IMG/VR virus record: IMGVR_UViG_3300018423_000069 | Location: 1 to 23,342 of that record | Source: a virus | Strand: one strand, 5' to 3' | Length of the DNA stretch: 23,342 bases | Part shown: positions 7,412 through 14,062 of the stretch, one piece after another | Position numbering within the stretch: the first letter of the stretch is position 1 | How the letters are laid out: every line of letters starts with the position of its first letter | Translations under genes and position numbers: made by a program | The notes under the pieces: generated by a model | The model's database searches: none | The model's input: only the letters and a program-made list of their open reading frames with translations | Told to the model about the DNA's origin: nothing

Positions 7412-8173
7412 TTATTGGTTACGGTTTTCGTTGATCAGTTTGAGGAGGTTGGTTGCATCCAATGGAATCTCCTGCGGCAGGTTGAATCGATTCTTTGCTT
7501 CGACTCCGGTCATGGGCTGGGTGTAAAGAATACGTTCGCCAGTTACCACACCTTGCGTCGTCTTCTTGCCGAAATCCCCCGTCTTCTTTTGTACGTTGGT
7601 CTTGATCGTCGCAAATAGAATCGCGTCCGCAGCTTCGTACAAATCCGCCGCGATGTGCTTGTGAAGTTTTGATGTGTAGAGATCGTAGGACTCGCCCAGA
7701 TGCGGTTCGTTTACACTGCGAATCGCAGCGTGGCAGGAGATCGCAATCCCAAAACCCTTCTGCTGCAATCGCTTCACATAACGCAGGAACTTCTGAAATT
7801 TCTCACGGGCATACATGTACCCCTTGCCGTATCCTGGCTCCTCGACTGAAGCCCAGCCGTGGTCCGTGCAAACCGCCTCATGAACCTTCGCCTCCATCTT
7901 GTCGGCGCTGTCGAAACAAACCCACTTGATATCATTGTTGCGTTTGGCTACCTGCTCCAACAACGAAAGCTGATCGTCAAATGTCTGATCGATCATGCTA
8001 ATGGATCGGGCATTCAACTCGCCCAATCCCATGTCGTAATCGAAGATGATGCTGTCCGGTAAATTCGTCAGCACCGTGGATTTTCCTACGCCTGGGCGTC
8101 CATTGATCACAAGAAACGGCTCTTGGTGCTGGAAGCCAGTCTTGATCAAATCATCCAATAATTTTACGGCCAT
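7412..8173 (-). CDS. Sak4-like RecA-fold ATPase (AAA_24)
   Basis: A 253-residue single-domain ATPase. Walker A is GRPGVGKST (25-33), and the Walker B strand is WVCFDSADKME (84-94). The EEPGYGKGYMYAREKF segment (111-126) is diagnostic for the phage Sak4 / AAA_24 nucleotide-binding group, and ISCHA (about 145) fits the sensor region. Sak4 proteins are RecA-core recombinases that promote ssDNA annealing with an SSB partner, matching the SSB-like gene immediately downstream. ATG 8173 lies 23 bases inside the previous gene. Confidence 0.85.
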   Translation of the reverse strand: MAVKLLDDLIKTGFQHQEPFLVINGRPGVGKSTVLTNLPDSIIFDYDMGLGELNARSISMIDQTFDDQLSLLEQVAKRNNDIKWVCFDSADKMEAKVHEAVCTDHGWASVEEPGYGKGYMYAREKFQKFLRYVKRLQQKGFGIAISCHAAIRSVNEPHLGESYDLYTSKLHKHIAADLYEAADAILFATIKTNVQKKTGDFGKKTTQGVVTGERILYTQPMTGVEAKNRFNLPQEIPLDATNLLKLINENRNQ

Positions 8174-8414
8174 CTTGATACTCCTTGAATTTGATGAGGG
8201 TTAATCGATACCCTCGTTTTCTCTCGTCCACCGTTCGGTATCCCTCCGGTAGACAGTCATTTTCCTCCAGCAGTGTTCGCTCCGATGGAGTTAACCAGCC
8301 GACGGAAGGTTCCCATACCATCTGCTGAGAGCGAGATCTCTGGATCTTCCGTCGAGACATAAGGTCGCGGTTGCGTTGGAAGAGGTCCAAGACCTTGGAT
8401 TCTCCGCCGCTCAT
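8151..8414 (-). CDS. Hypothetical basic protein, 87 residues
   Basis: No family recognised. It is rich in Arg and Lys, with a middle segment reading VGWLTPSERTLLEENDCLPEGYRTVDERKRGY that looks like two helices around a turn. There are no Cys clusters and no membrane segment. ATG 8414 overlaps the HTH gene stop as ATGA, and the gene's end overlaps the Sak4 start by 23 bases. Tight packing on both sides supports a real gene transcribed with the recombination module. Confidence 0.65.
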   Translation of the reverse strand: MSGGESKVLDLFQRNRDLMSRRKIQRSRSQQMVWEPSVGWLTPSERTLLEENDCLPEGYRTVDERKRGYRLTLIKFKEYQDGRKIIG

Positions 8415-8683
8415 TCATGAGCCTGTCGATTGTTTCCAGCCTCTTCACTTTCTGGATACGTTGGTCGTACAGAAACGTTGTAGGTTTTTTCAATTTTCTT
8501 GAGATACTCCGCGCCAGGGTTGACCTTGCCGTTGAGCCACTGATGAACCAGCCAGCGGCTGGTTCCCAGATCGTCAGCGAACTTGGTTTTTGTGATCCCC
8601 AAGCCCTTGATGAGCATGGAAATCGATTCCTTGTAGTTGCCACGCAGGGAGCGATGGCAGTGGGGGCATCGTTTCAAATTCAT
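8411..8683 (-). CDS. Zinc-ribbon / helix-turn-helix regulator
   Basis: A 90-residue protein from ATG 8683, chosen because it overlaps the upstream stop as ATGA (8683-8680). It starts with a CPHCHRSL half-ribbon (C6, C9), followed by an Xre/Cro-type helix-turn-helix at about 20-68: SMLIKGLGITKTKFADDLG, TSRWLVHQWLNGKVNPG, AEYLKKIEKTY. The NGKVNP turn is typical of HTH_3 recognition-helix ends. Probably a DNA-binding regulator of early genes; Cro-like activity is possible but not shown. Confidence 0.75.
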   Translation of the reverse strand: MNLKRCPHCHRSLRGNYKESISMLIKGLGITKTKFADDLGTSRWLVHQWLNGKVNPGAEYLKKIEKTYNVSVRPTYPESEEAGNNRQAHE

Positions 8684-9453
8684 GAGACGATTTCTGAATA
8701 AGGGATGAGGTGATCGCTGTGGCAGCGATACCAAAAAGCACAGTTTCGTTCGTTACAGAACTGTGAACTGCGGTTGGGTGGCCACCAATCCAATTCCAGA
8801 TAGCGTTGGATCTGGCTGGCGCGGAGGAAGATGTTGGAGAGCGATTCCACCGTGTGTTCCACTTCAAAAACCGAACACGATGGCTTGCTGCTCCGGTTCA
8901 AATAGATGATGCGGGTCCGAGGAAGGTAGGAAAGTCCTAGCGAGATCTTCGTTGCCAACGCATATACGCCCAACTGGAGTTGCCACTCCGGTTTGGGCTT
9001 CGTCAAGCGTGCGCTGGAAACCTTCGTGTCGTCAATGACAACCTCTCCTCCTTCCTCGCCCCGAAAGTCCAAGTAACCAATCACGGGGATCGGTAACTTG
9101 GTGGAGTGCAGGATGATCTTCTCCTGCGAACCCTTGAGGACGTAGTCCGAAGCAGGCTGGAATTGCTCGACGGCAGCAATTACACGGGCCACGTCCTCAT
9201 CAGCGGGGACATCCACGCCGGTTTCTTCACACCGGCGTTTGATCGTTGCCCACACCTCCGACTCCGCTAGGTGGGGGTGGTGGGTGCTGCTGTTGTGATT
9301 GCGAAGGATCGCTTCTACTCCCGCTTCTCCAGCGTCACCAAAAATTTGGTAGACGTTGTCGGGAGATTTGATTCCTTCGTTGTAGCGGTAGTTCAGCGAC
9401 GCCGGACAGTCACTATTGAGACGGCTTGCTGAAAGGAACTCCCAGTTAGACAT
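8680..9453 (-). CDS. Cas4-like PD-(D/E)XK exonuclease with Fe-S cysteines
   Basis: A 257-residue nuclease and the first gene of the early operon. The RecB/Cas4-type core shows GYLDF (126-130, Asp128), EVVIDDTKVSS (137-147, D142-x-K144), and the QLQLGVYAL helix (158-166). Four cysteines sit where Cas4 and AddB hold a [4Fe-4S] cluster: C16 near the N-terminus and C233, C238, C244 near the end (FCNERNCAFWYRC). The likely role is 5'-3' resection to make ssDNA for the Sak4/SSB pair; there is no CRISPR locus here. ATG 9453 follows the operator region; no strong ribosome site is visible. Confidence 0.82.
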   Translation of the reverse strand: MSNWEFLSASRLNSDCPASLNYRYNEGIKSPDNVYQIFGDAGEAGVEAILRNHNSSTHHPHLAESEVWATIKRRCEETGVDVPADEDVARVIAAVEQFQPASDYVLKGSQEKIILHSTKLPIPVIGYLDFRGEEGGEVVIDDTKVSSARLTKPKPEWQLQLGVYALATKISLGLSYLPRTRIIYLNRSSKPSCSVFEVEHTVESLSNIFLRASQIQRYLELDWWPPNRSSQFCNERNCAFWYRCHSDHLIPYSEIVS

Positions 9454-9485
9454 GCAGAACGTTACAAAAATTTTTCAGAAATACC

Positions 9486-9514
9486 TTGATCGTCTAGTGA
9501 AGAGTTAGTATCTT
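9486..9514 (+). promoter_or_regulatory. Candidate repressor-side promoter
   Basis: TTGATC (9486-9491), 17-base spacer, TATCTT (9509-9514), each 4 of 6 matches to sigma70 consensus. It overlaps one TAGAC-type site (9488-9500) and abuts another (9515-9527), which fits autoregulation of the repressor transcript. Confidence 0.35.
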
Positions 9515-9527
9515 ATTAGACGGTTAG
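9515..9527 (+). promoter_or_regulatory. TAGAC-type operator shared with the 18-kb promoter region
   Basis: ATTAGACGGTTAG here matches the minus-strand site at 18065-18053 at 12 of 13 bases. A weaker relative, ACTAGACGATCAA, lies on the minus strand at 9500-9488. Confidence 0.5.
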
Positions 9528-9543
9528 TCAATATTGTTGACTA
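9525..9543. promoter_or_regulatory. Palindromic operator
   Basis: TAGTCAATATTGTTGACTA: a perfect 7-bp inverted repeat around a 5-base centre, typical of a dimeric HTH repressor site, between the divergent early and repressor genes. Confidence 0.6.
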
Positions 9544-9558
9544 GCTTTGTCTAGACAA
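9530..9558 (-). promoter_or_regulatory. Candidate early-operon promoter
   Basis: On the minus strand, TTGTCT (9558-9553) is followed after 17 bases by AATATT (9535-9530), about 75 bases before the nuclease start. Its -35 box is half of one perfect palindrome and its -10 box is the centre of another, so a bound repressor would block it. Assigned by eye. Confidence 0.5.
9547..9558. promoter_or_regulatory. Palindromic operator
   Basis: TTGTCTAGACAA: a perfect 12-bp palindrome overlapping the -35 box of the early promoter. Another CTAGAC follows at 9561, and ATTAGACAATG lies at 9593. Confidence 0.5.
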
Positions 9559-9641
9559 TTCTAGACTCATTGTTCTTTTTTGCAACAACAAAATTAGACA
9601 ATGCGTTTAATTTTGTTAAAGCACTCATTTTAAAGGGTAAA

Positions 9642-9812
9642 GTGAAGTACTACAGACAACTTTTTAATAACAAGTATCTCTTTAAGTCTGTGGGGACAGG
9701 CTCAAAGAAGGAAATCCAAAAGACCGTCGAAGGTTTGCAGCCTGTTACCCGCAAGGATTATGTTCGTTGTGCCCAATTTTGGAAAAACACTATTCTTTTT
9801 GAGCCTTTATGA
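9642..9812 (+). CDS. Small basic protein coupled to the repressor
   Basis: A 56-residue frame from GTG 9642, preceded by AAAGGG 5 bases upstream. The frame is open further back to TTG 9570, but that start lies among operators and has no ribosome site. The peptide is basic and aromatic (VKYYRQLFNNKYLFKSVG...RKDYVRCAQFW). It is unlike any family I know. Its stop overlaps the repressor start as ATGA (9809-9812), so it is probably translated with the repressor and may modulate it or act as a lysogeny gene. Confidence 0.55.
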   Translation: MKYYRQLFNNKYLFKSVGTGSKKEIQKTVEGLQPVTRKDYVRCAQFWKNTILFEPL

Positions 9813-10543
9813 CTACAGTTTCTGAATCCGCTAGACGTGTCCGGTCTGTCCGCAAGGCGGTTGACCTATCTCAAGCCGAATTTGCAAAGAAAATCGGTAT
9901 CTCCCAACGGAAAATGTCTAGACTTGAAACCGCTCAAGATCTGGATCGTTCTACCGCTCGTCTCATCTCACATCTATTCTCTGTTAGCGAAAAGTGGTTA
10001 ATGTCTGGCGATGACGAAGAGCCTGACTGGGAAAAACTAACCGCTAACGCTGTCCGTGAAACCCTCCAAATCCTCGCGAATTCTGCTGTCCACGAAGAAC
10101 GCAACGGCAAGCCGATTGCCAGTGTGCCCGTCCCAATCTTCGATGCTGTCCCCAACATGGGTGGCGGCAACTTCGTGGAACAGGAAGGATTCATTACCGG
10201 ACATCTCCCCATCCCTTACAATATTTACCAATCGGGTTTCCGCAGGTTCGATCAAAACAAACTTGCCGCCTTTTGCGCTGAAGGCGATTCGATGTCTCCC
10301 ACGATTTCCAGCGGGGATTATGTCGTTGTCACGATGGATCAACAGTACCGAGGTGATGGGATTTATCTCATCCAGTTGTACGAATCCTTACTGATCAAAC
10401 GACTCCAGCGACAATTGGATAACAACATTCTTCTAATCAGTGACAACTCCCAGTATCGTGAACAAACTGTTACAGAAGCAGACGAAAATGCCTTTAGGGT
10501 TTTAGGTAGGTTACTGTGGGTTTCTCACATGTTGAGTTATTGA
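9809..10543 (+). CDS. CI/LexA-type phage repressor (HTH plus S24 peptidase domain)
   Basis: A 244-residue transcriptional repressor. Residues 8-66 form an Xre-type HTH (LSQAEFAKKIGISQRKMSRLE at 20-40). Residues 105-244 form a LexA/S24 domain with GDSMSPTISSGDYVVV (159-174) supplying nucleophile Ser161 and LLIKRLQ (194-200) supplying the base Lys197. This domain mediates dimerisation and, in LexA and lambda CI, RecA-stimulated self-cleavage. I see no clear Ala-Gly cleavage pair in the linker, where the sequence reads DAVPNMGGGNF, so induction could differ from lambda. It should bind the nearby palindromes, repress the divergent early operon and control its own promoter. The integrase starts 3 bases after its stop. 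Confidence 0.88.
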   Translation: MTTVSESARRVRSVRKAVDLSQAEFAKKIGISQRKMSRLETAQDLDRSTARLISHLFSVSEKWLMSGDDEEPDWEKLTANAVRETLQILANSAVHEERNGKPIASVPVPIFDAVPNMGGGNFVEQEGFITGHLPIPYNIYQSGFRRFDQNKLAAFCAEGDSMSPTISSGDYVVVTMDQQYRGDGIYLIQLYESLLIKRLQRQLDNNILLISDNSQYREQTVTEADENAFRVLGRLLWVSHMLSY

Positions 10544-10546
10544 CCG

Positions 10547-11623
10547 ATGGGAAGGGCACGCGAAGATGTGTTCTATGATGCCCGTCGCAAAATGTGGTGC
10601 GGACGCTTTTGGAGTTTGAAACAACCTGGAAAGCGTCCCCCCGTGCGGGATTTGATCGAAGACCATCCGTCTCTTTGCCGCTCAGATATCGACACATCCT
10701 ATCATCGTGTTGAATCTGCCCTGCGTACACAAATCTTGGGTGCGGCCAATGCTGAACCTGTGATGTTCTCCACCGCTGCCGAACGTTGGCTTGATGGATT
10801 ACAGAACCTGCTTGCTCCTCGTACCATCGTGGAATACCGGAGGGCAATGGCCCAGTGGGTCCAGATCAATGGCGATCACTCCATCAAATTCTTCGACAAT
10901 GACGCCAATCAACAGTTCGTCAACGTTCGTCTGAGCAACGGTGCCAGTGACGCCACGATTGCCAAGGACCAGCGGAGCCTGCAGGTCTTTGCCAACTGGC
11001 TCTACGATCAGAACCTGCTGGTCCGGCCCCTGCGTCTACGCAAGCGGAAGGTCACCCAACGGGAACCGGATGTCTACTCCATCACCGAACTGGATCGGCT
11101 GGAGGAGCGACTGACCAAGGCTGGTAATGTCGATTGGCTGCGGATCTACTGGCTGGCCCGATATGCGGTTATGCGTTCGGGTGAAATCTGGGCGCTGCCC
11201 CTCGCGAACGTTCGTACCGATTCCATCGTCGTCAACGACGTGGAGGATCTGCAGTGGACTGTGAAGACCCGCCAACAGCGCGAGATCCCGATGGGCCTCC
11301 GCCTACGGGAGTTGGTGGCGGCGGATCTGGACAATCGGGGGGAGAACGAACGCTGGTGGCTGGATGATGGTCATGGGAATCCAGCGTATGCTTCGGCATG
11401 GGCACTGACCCAGGTGTTCCGGCGTCGTTGCGCCGAACTGGGGATCAAAGGGCCAAAACCCCTGCATGGGATTCGTGCCGCAGGGATCACCAAGATGCTC
11501 TTGGAGTCCGGCGGCAGGGCGGAACTGGTCGCCAACGTCGCAGGGCATTCCGTCGCGGTGATGCTCAAGCACTATGCGATGATTACGTCGGACGATACCA
11601 AAGGGGTGGTGGATTTGCTTTAG
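10547..11623 (+). CDS. int: Tyrosine-family phage integrase
   Basis: A 358-residue site-specific recombinase. An N-terminal DNA-binding part (1-60) leads to a SAM-like core-binding domain (about 72-160: FSTAAERWLDGL, VEYRRAMAQW, ANWLYDQNLL). The catalytic domain shows the full active-site set: R210 (VMRSGEIWAL), K240 (WTVKTRQQREIPM), H307 and R310 (LHGIRAAG), H334 (AGHS), and nucleophile Y343 (KHYAMI). All residues are present, so it should be active for integration and, with a partner, excision. It forms one operon with the repressor (3-base gap) and ends 4 bases into the convergent zinc-type gene. No attP core could be identified without a host sequence. Confidence 0.93.
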   Translation: MGRAREDVFYDARRKMWCGRFWSLKQPGKRPPVRDLIEDHPSLCRSDIDTSYHRVESALRTQILGAANAEPVMFSTAAERWLDGLQNLLAPRTIVEYRRAMAQWVQINGDHSIKFFDNDANQQFVNVRLSNGASDATIAKDQRSLQVFANWLYDQNLLVRPLRLRKRKVTQREPDVYSITELDRLEERLTKAGNVDWLRIYWLARYAVMRSGEIWALPLANVRTDSIVVNDVEDLQWTVKTRQQREIPMGLRLRELVAADLDNRGENERWWLDDGHGNPAYASAWALTQVFRRRCAELGIKGPKPLHGIRAAGITKMLLESGGRAELVANVAGHSVAVMLKHYAMITSDDTKGVVDLL

Positions 11624-11913
11624 TCAAAGTTGCTGAACTTGACCTCGTAACCAAGACGGAACCACTTGGGGTCTGCACCCGCCTTGATCAAACGTCTCTT
11701 GCAGCTAGGGCCGATCAAGTGATCGCCCATTGAGGTTGTACTGTCTGATCCAACGTACTGAGACTCTGGCGAATCGGGTGGCAGAATTTCACCGTCGATG
11801 TTGAACTCAACCATTGACGCAGTGCTGATTTTCGTGATGCGCTTCTCGCACAGGATGCAGGCGTCTGGGTGACCGTGATCTGGTCCATCGTGCTGAAAAT
11901 CGTGGATGTTCAT
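11620..11913 (-). CDS. Hypothetical protein with CxxC motif, 97 residues
   Basis: No family recognised. CILC (19-22) and a later Cys71 in GPSCKRRL could bind a metal; the N-terminus is His/Asp-rich (HDFQHDGPDHGHPDAC). GAGGC lies 5 bases before ATG 11913, a leader related to those of the small-gene array further right. It converges with the integrase (4-base overlap). Three 10-bp direct repeats sit just upstream. Confidence 0.65.
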   Translation of the reverse strand: MNIHDFQHDGPDHGHPDACILCEKRITKISTASMVEFNIDGEILPPDSPESQYVGSDSTTSMGDHLIGPSCKRRLIKAGADPKWFRLGYEVKFSNFD

Positions 11914-11939
11914 TGTGCCTCGCTTTTACTGATGGGTTG

Positions 11940-11967
11940 AATGTTCGCCAATGTTCGGGAATGTTCA
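11940..11967. repeat. Three direct repeats at exact 10-bp spacing
   Basis: AATGTTC occurs at 11940, 11950 and 11960 (GAACATT on the minus strand), the first two continuing as AATGTTCG. A spacing of one helical turn puts all copies on the same DNA face, as in protein-binding iterons. It lies between two minus-strand genes. Confidence 0.6.
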
Positions 11968-11972
11968 GATCT

Positions 11973-12311
11973 TTATGTCTGGTCGTCCTTCATGCCTTCA
12001 TGAAGAAAACTCCAGAATCGTTCTGACCGTGCTTTCTGTTCAGCTTCATATGCCTCCTTTTCTGCTTTACGTTCGGCCAACAGTTCAGCACTCAGCGCCT
12101 CATTGCGCTTGTTCATTTGTCCACAAACACATTCCCATTCCAGTGCAATTGGCCTTCTTGTATGCCCGCAACTTGGACAGGTGTATTTGGTACCATCGGA
12201 AAACACGCTTGGGAACTGTTCCGAAAGGCTTGGTGCTTTGGCGAATTTGCCGCCTTTTCGGTAGACCATTCGTTTAGAATTTCGGTTTCGGTAGTATCCA
12301 CTTCTAGCCAT
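11973..12311 (-). CDS. Hypothetical zinc-ribbon protein, 112 residues
   Basis: The N-terminus is strongly basic (MARSGYYRNRNSKRMVYRKGGKF). A zinc ribbon is formed by C45/C48 (CPSCGH) and C61/C63 (CVCGQ), followed by a charged helix (ALSAELLAERKAEKEAYEAEQ) that could form a coiled coil. A nucleic-acid-binding role is likely but unproven. GAGAGG precedes ATG 12311 by 6 bases. It lies downstream of the serine recombinase terminator, so it probably has its own promoter in the AT-rich spacer. Confidence 0.7.
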   Translation of the reverse strand: MARSGYYRNRNSKRMVYRKGGKFAKAPSLSEQFPSVFSDGTKYTCPSCGHTRRPIALEWECVCGQMNKRNEALSAELLAERKAEKEAYEAEQKARSERFWSFLHEGMKDDQT

Positions 12312-12630
12312 AATAACCTCTCACTTGTAATTCTTTAGTTGTAAAATTGTTTAATTGTAAAAACGCTGCAGCCCAGACGGATACTGGGCTAGCGGTTACT
12401 TGTTACAATTATAGGGGGTATGGAGGGGGGGGGGGGAGGATGGTGTAAATTTTTTTTCCTTCGTGCAAGCCTCTCGCGTATACGCGTGTACATATATATA
12501 ATTAATTAATTAATAATAATAATAATAATAATTGTAATACAATTAATATAATATAAGAAAGATAATAGATAGAATCTGGGCTAGCGGGTTTTTGTTGGGG
12601 GTAATGCTAACACTACAATTGTAGTACAAG
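12312..12630. repeat. Low-complexity intergenic spacer
   Basis: 319 bases without a gene. It holds a G12 run (12425-12436) after GGGGG at 12414, a T-run, the perfect palindrome CGCGTATACGCG (12475-12486), AT, ATTA and ATA microsatellites (12492-12532), the palindrome ATTGTAATACAAT (12531-12543), and a 12-bp direct repeat CTGGGCTAGCGG at 12384-12395 and 12576-12587. The neighbouring sequence has none of these features. Confidence 0.7.
12359..12394 (-). terminator. Rho-independent terminator after the serine recombinase operon
   Basis: On the minus strand CGCT-AGCCCAG, a 7-base loop, CTGGGCT, a two-base bulge and AGCG are followed directly by TTTTT (12363-12359). The stem is 11 bp. It ends the leftward small-gene/serine recombinase transcript. 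Confidence 0.7.
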
Positions 12631-13386
12631 TCAGTCCGAACCCCCATGCTGTCCGCAGGACTCGCGCCGCAAGGCCGCACGGTGCAGGGCGTGGAGCCTG
12701 CTGATGCTGATCGGTGTGCCTACCTCGCTGGTGAATCCCTCCTCCCAGAGTTGCGGGGGGATCACCGCCCACTTGAGTTTGCGCTCCTCACGGAGGTGGT
12801 AGATCCGCTCCGTGATGCCGGGGTAGCGTTCCTCCAAGGAGATCCGCCCCTCGCACTTGCCTACCCCAGCGCGGGTTAGCTTGCCGCTGGAACCCCGTGC
12901 CCTCCTTCGAGCCCCCCGCAGCTTGAGGACCGTTTGCGCCTTGTCCCATTCCCGTAAAGCGCCAAGGATCTGCCGGATCAGTTTGCGGGTGGGGTTCTCA
13001 TCATCGTCGCCCGTGAAGGATTCCGGTGCGTCCACGGGGATCAGTTGGATGCCGACGGATTGGAGGTAGGTGTGTCCTAGTTCCTGCACCATCAGATCCC
13101 TGCTGAAGCGAGAGGCGTCCTCCACCAGCAGCAGGCTGACCTCGTTCTTCGCCATCCAGTCGAGCAGGTCGGTCAGACCTGGACGAGTGTGGATCGGGTC
13201 ACTGCCACTGACGGCAGCATCGTATGCCCCACGCACCAGCGTGAGATCCTGCTGGAAGGCGTAGGCTTCGATGGCGGCCTTCTGCCGCACGTCGGAATCG
13301 CCACCAACGTTCGTGGCGCTGGAGGTGCGGAGGTAGTAGCAGGCTTCAGTACGTTTGTTCTTCGTCGTCGTCGTCGAGTTCTTCAT
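12631..13386 (-). CDS. Serine recombinase (resolvase/invertase family)
   Basis: A 251-residue serine recombinase. The N-terminal catalytic domain (about 14-155) shows YYLRTSS (17-23) with probable nucleophile Ser22, and EDASRFSRDL (89-98) supplying Arg93 and Arg96, followed by the E-helix-like IRQILGALREWDKA (137-150). The C-terminal part (160-251) is short and basic with an HTH-like stretch (LKWAVIPPQLWEEGFTSEVGTPISISRLHALHR). This is longer than a resolvase (about 185) but far shorter than large serine integrases. Roles could be resolution, inversion or cassette insertion. ATG 13386 has AAAGGAAA upstream and overlaps the previous gene by 41 bases. The same phage also has a tyrosine integrase. 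Confidence 0.85.
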   Translation of the reverse strand: MKNSTTTTKNKRTEACYYLRTSSATNVGGDSDVRQKAAIEAYAFQQDLTLVRGAYDAAVSGSDPIHTRPGLTDLLDWMAKNEVSLLLVEDASRFSRDLMVQELGHTYLQSVGIQLIPVDAPESFTGDDDENPTRKLIRQILGALREWDKAQTVLKLRGARRRARGSSGKLTRAGVGKCEGRISLEERYPGITERIYHLREERKLKWAVIPPQLWEEGFTSEVGTPISISRLHALHRAALRRESCGQHGGSD

Positions 13387-13705
13387 AGAATTTCCTTTCT
13401 TTTTCCTGTTCGGCTTCGATCTGTTTGATGAAATCTACAACGTTGGGATCTTTCCGTGTCTTGCCACGATGTTCGCCATACTCTTCACGATCCGGCCAGC
13501 TAAACCCGTCCTTGATCAGAACCTTGGCTTCGATGATCTCCGGTAGTGGCATAATGGCGGATGCCTGTCCTGCGTGATCCGATGCATCCATGAGGGAGAA
13601 GTGAACTTCATAATCAACTTCGCCGTCTTCTTCGTACTTGACGATCCAAGCCTTGACGGATTTGTATGTCCAGATTTTCATGGGTACGCAGTGTTGCAGA
13701 TTCAT
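13346..13705 (-). CDS. Hypothetical acidic protein, 119 residues
   Basis: No family recognised. The first half is beta-rich (KIWTYKSVKAWIVKYEED, VDYEVHFSLMDASD) and the second half is charged, ending in KFYEELDDDDEEQTY. The acidic tail is encoded by the same GAC-rich bases that encode Ser-Thr repeats at the start of the serine recombinase in another frame. ATG 13705 overlaps the preceding stop as ATGA. Confidence 0.65.
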   Translation of the reverse strand: MNLQHCVPMKIWTYKSVKAWIVKYEEDGEVDYEVHFSLMDASDHAGQASAIMPLPEIIEAKVLIKDGFSWPDREEYGEHRGKTRKDPNVVDFIKQIEAEQEKERKFYEELDDDDEEQTY

Positions 13706-13929
13706 GCCGTCTCCTTCGTGTTGAACGTTGGATCAACCCAGCCCTGCTGGGCCGGATCGATCTGGAAGAATTGCAGGTCTTCTGACTCAAACTCGCACAG
13801 CCATGCGGTGGTGTCGAGGGCTGGGTCATAGTGGACCTGACCTTGGATGGCGGCAGCTTCCGACCAGTCGGTGGTGTGGAAGATGGGCCGCAGGGGGCCG
13901 GAGGTTCCGGCGAAGACGAGGTAGTGCAT
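13702..13929 (-). CDS. Hypothetical protein, 75 residues
   Basis: No family recognised. MHYLVFAGTSGPLRPIFHTTDW at the start is beta-like, and the rest is acidic and aromatic (FESEDLQFFQIDPAQQGW). GAGG lies 5 bases upstream of ATG 13929, and the gene is coupled by ATGA to the next one. Confidence 0.65.
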   Translation of the reverse strand: MHYLVFAGTSGPLRPIFHTTDWSEAAAIQGQVHYDPALDTTAWLCEFESEDLQFFQIDPAQQGWVDPTFNTKETA

Positions 13930-13935
13930 GGGGCC

Positions 13936-14061
13936 TCACTTGATGGTGACTTCAAAAACTCGCATCCAGAACGTGATGCTGTTGAGGATACTGGGGACCA
14001 GCAGCAGGAAGGCGCAACTGGTCAGCAGCAGGAAGGTCAGGAAACGGAGGGTGGCGTCCAT
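13936..14061 (-). CDS. Small membrane protein, 41 residues
   Basis: ATG 14061 is preferred over the longer frame because AAAGGA precedes it and it sits one base after the previous stop. The peptide is a single hydrophobic helix (RFLTFLLLTSCAFLLLVPSIL, about 6-26) with a short basic end. LTSC (13-16) fits a lipobox, so either a transmembrane peptide or a tiny lipoprotein is possible. A holin-like or host-membrane role cannot be decided. Confidence 0.6.
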   Translation of the reverse strand: MDATLRFLTFLLLTSCAFLLLVPSILNSITFWMRVFEVTIK

Positions 14062-14062
14062 G

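Noticed and set aside
8680-9453. CRISPR adaptation locus because of the Cas4-like nuclease
   Set aside because: No repeat-spacer array or cas1/cas2 exists in the window; phage Cas4-like nucleases beside recombination genes are common.
10494-10847. Minus-strand frame opposite the repressor/integrase junction
   Set aside because: Antisense to two strongly supported genes with intact catalytic motifs; shadow.
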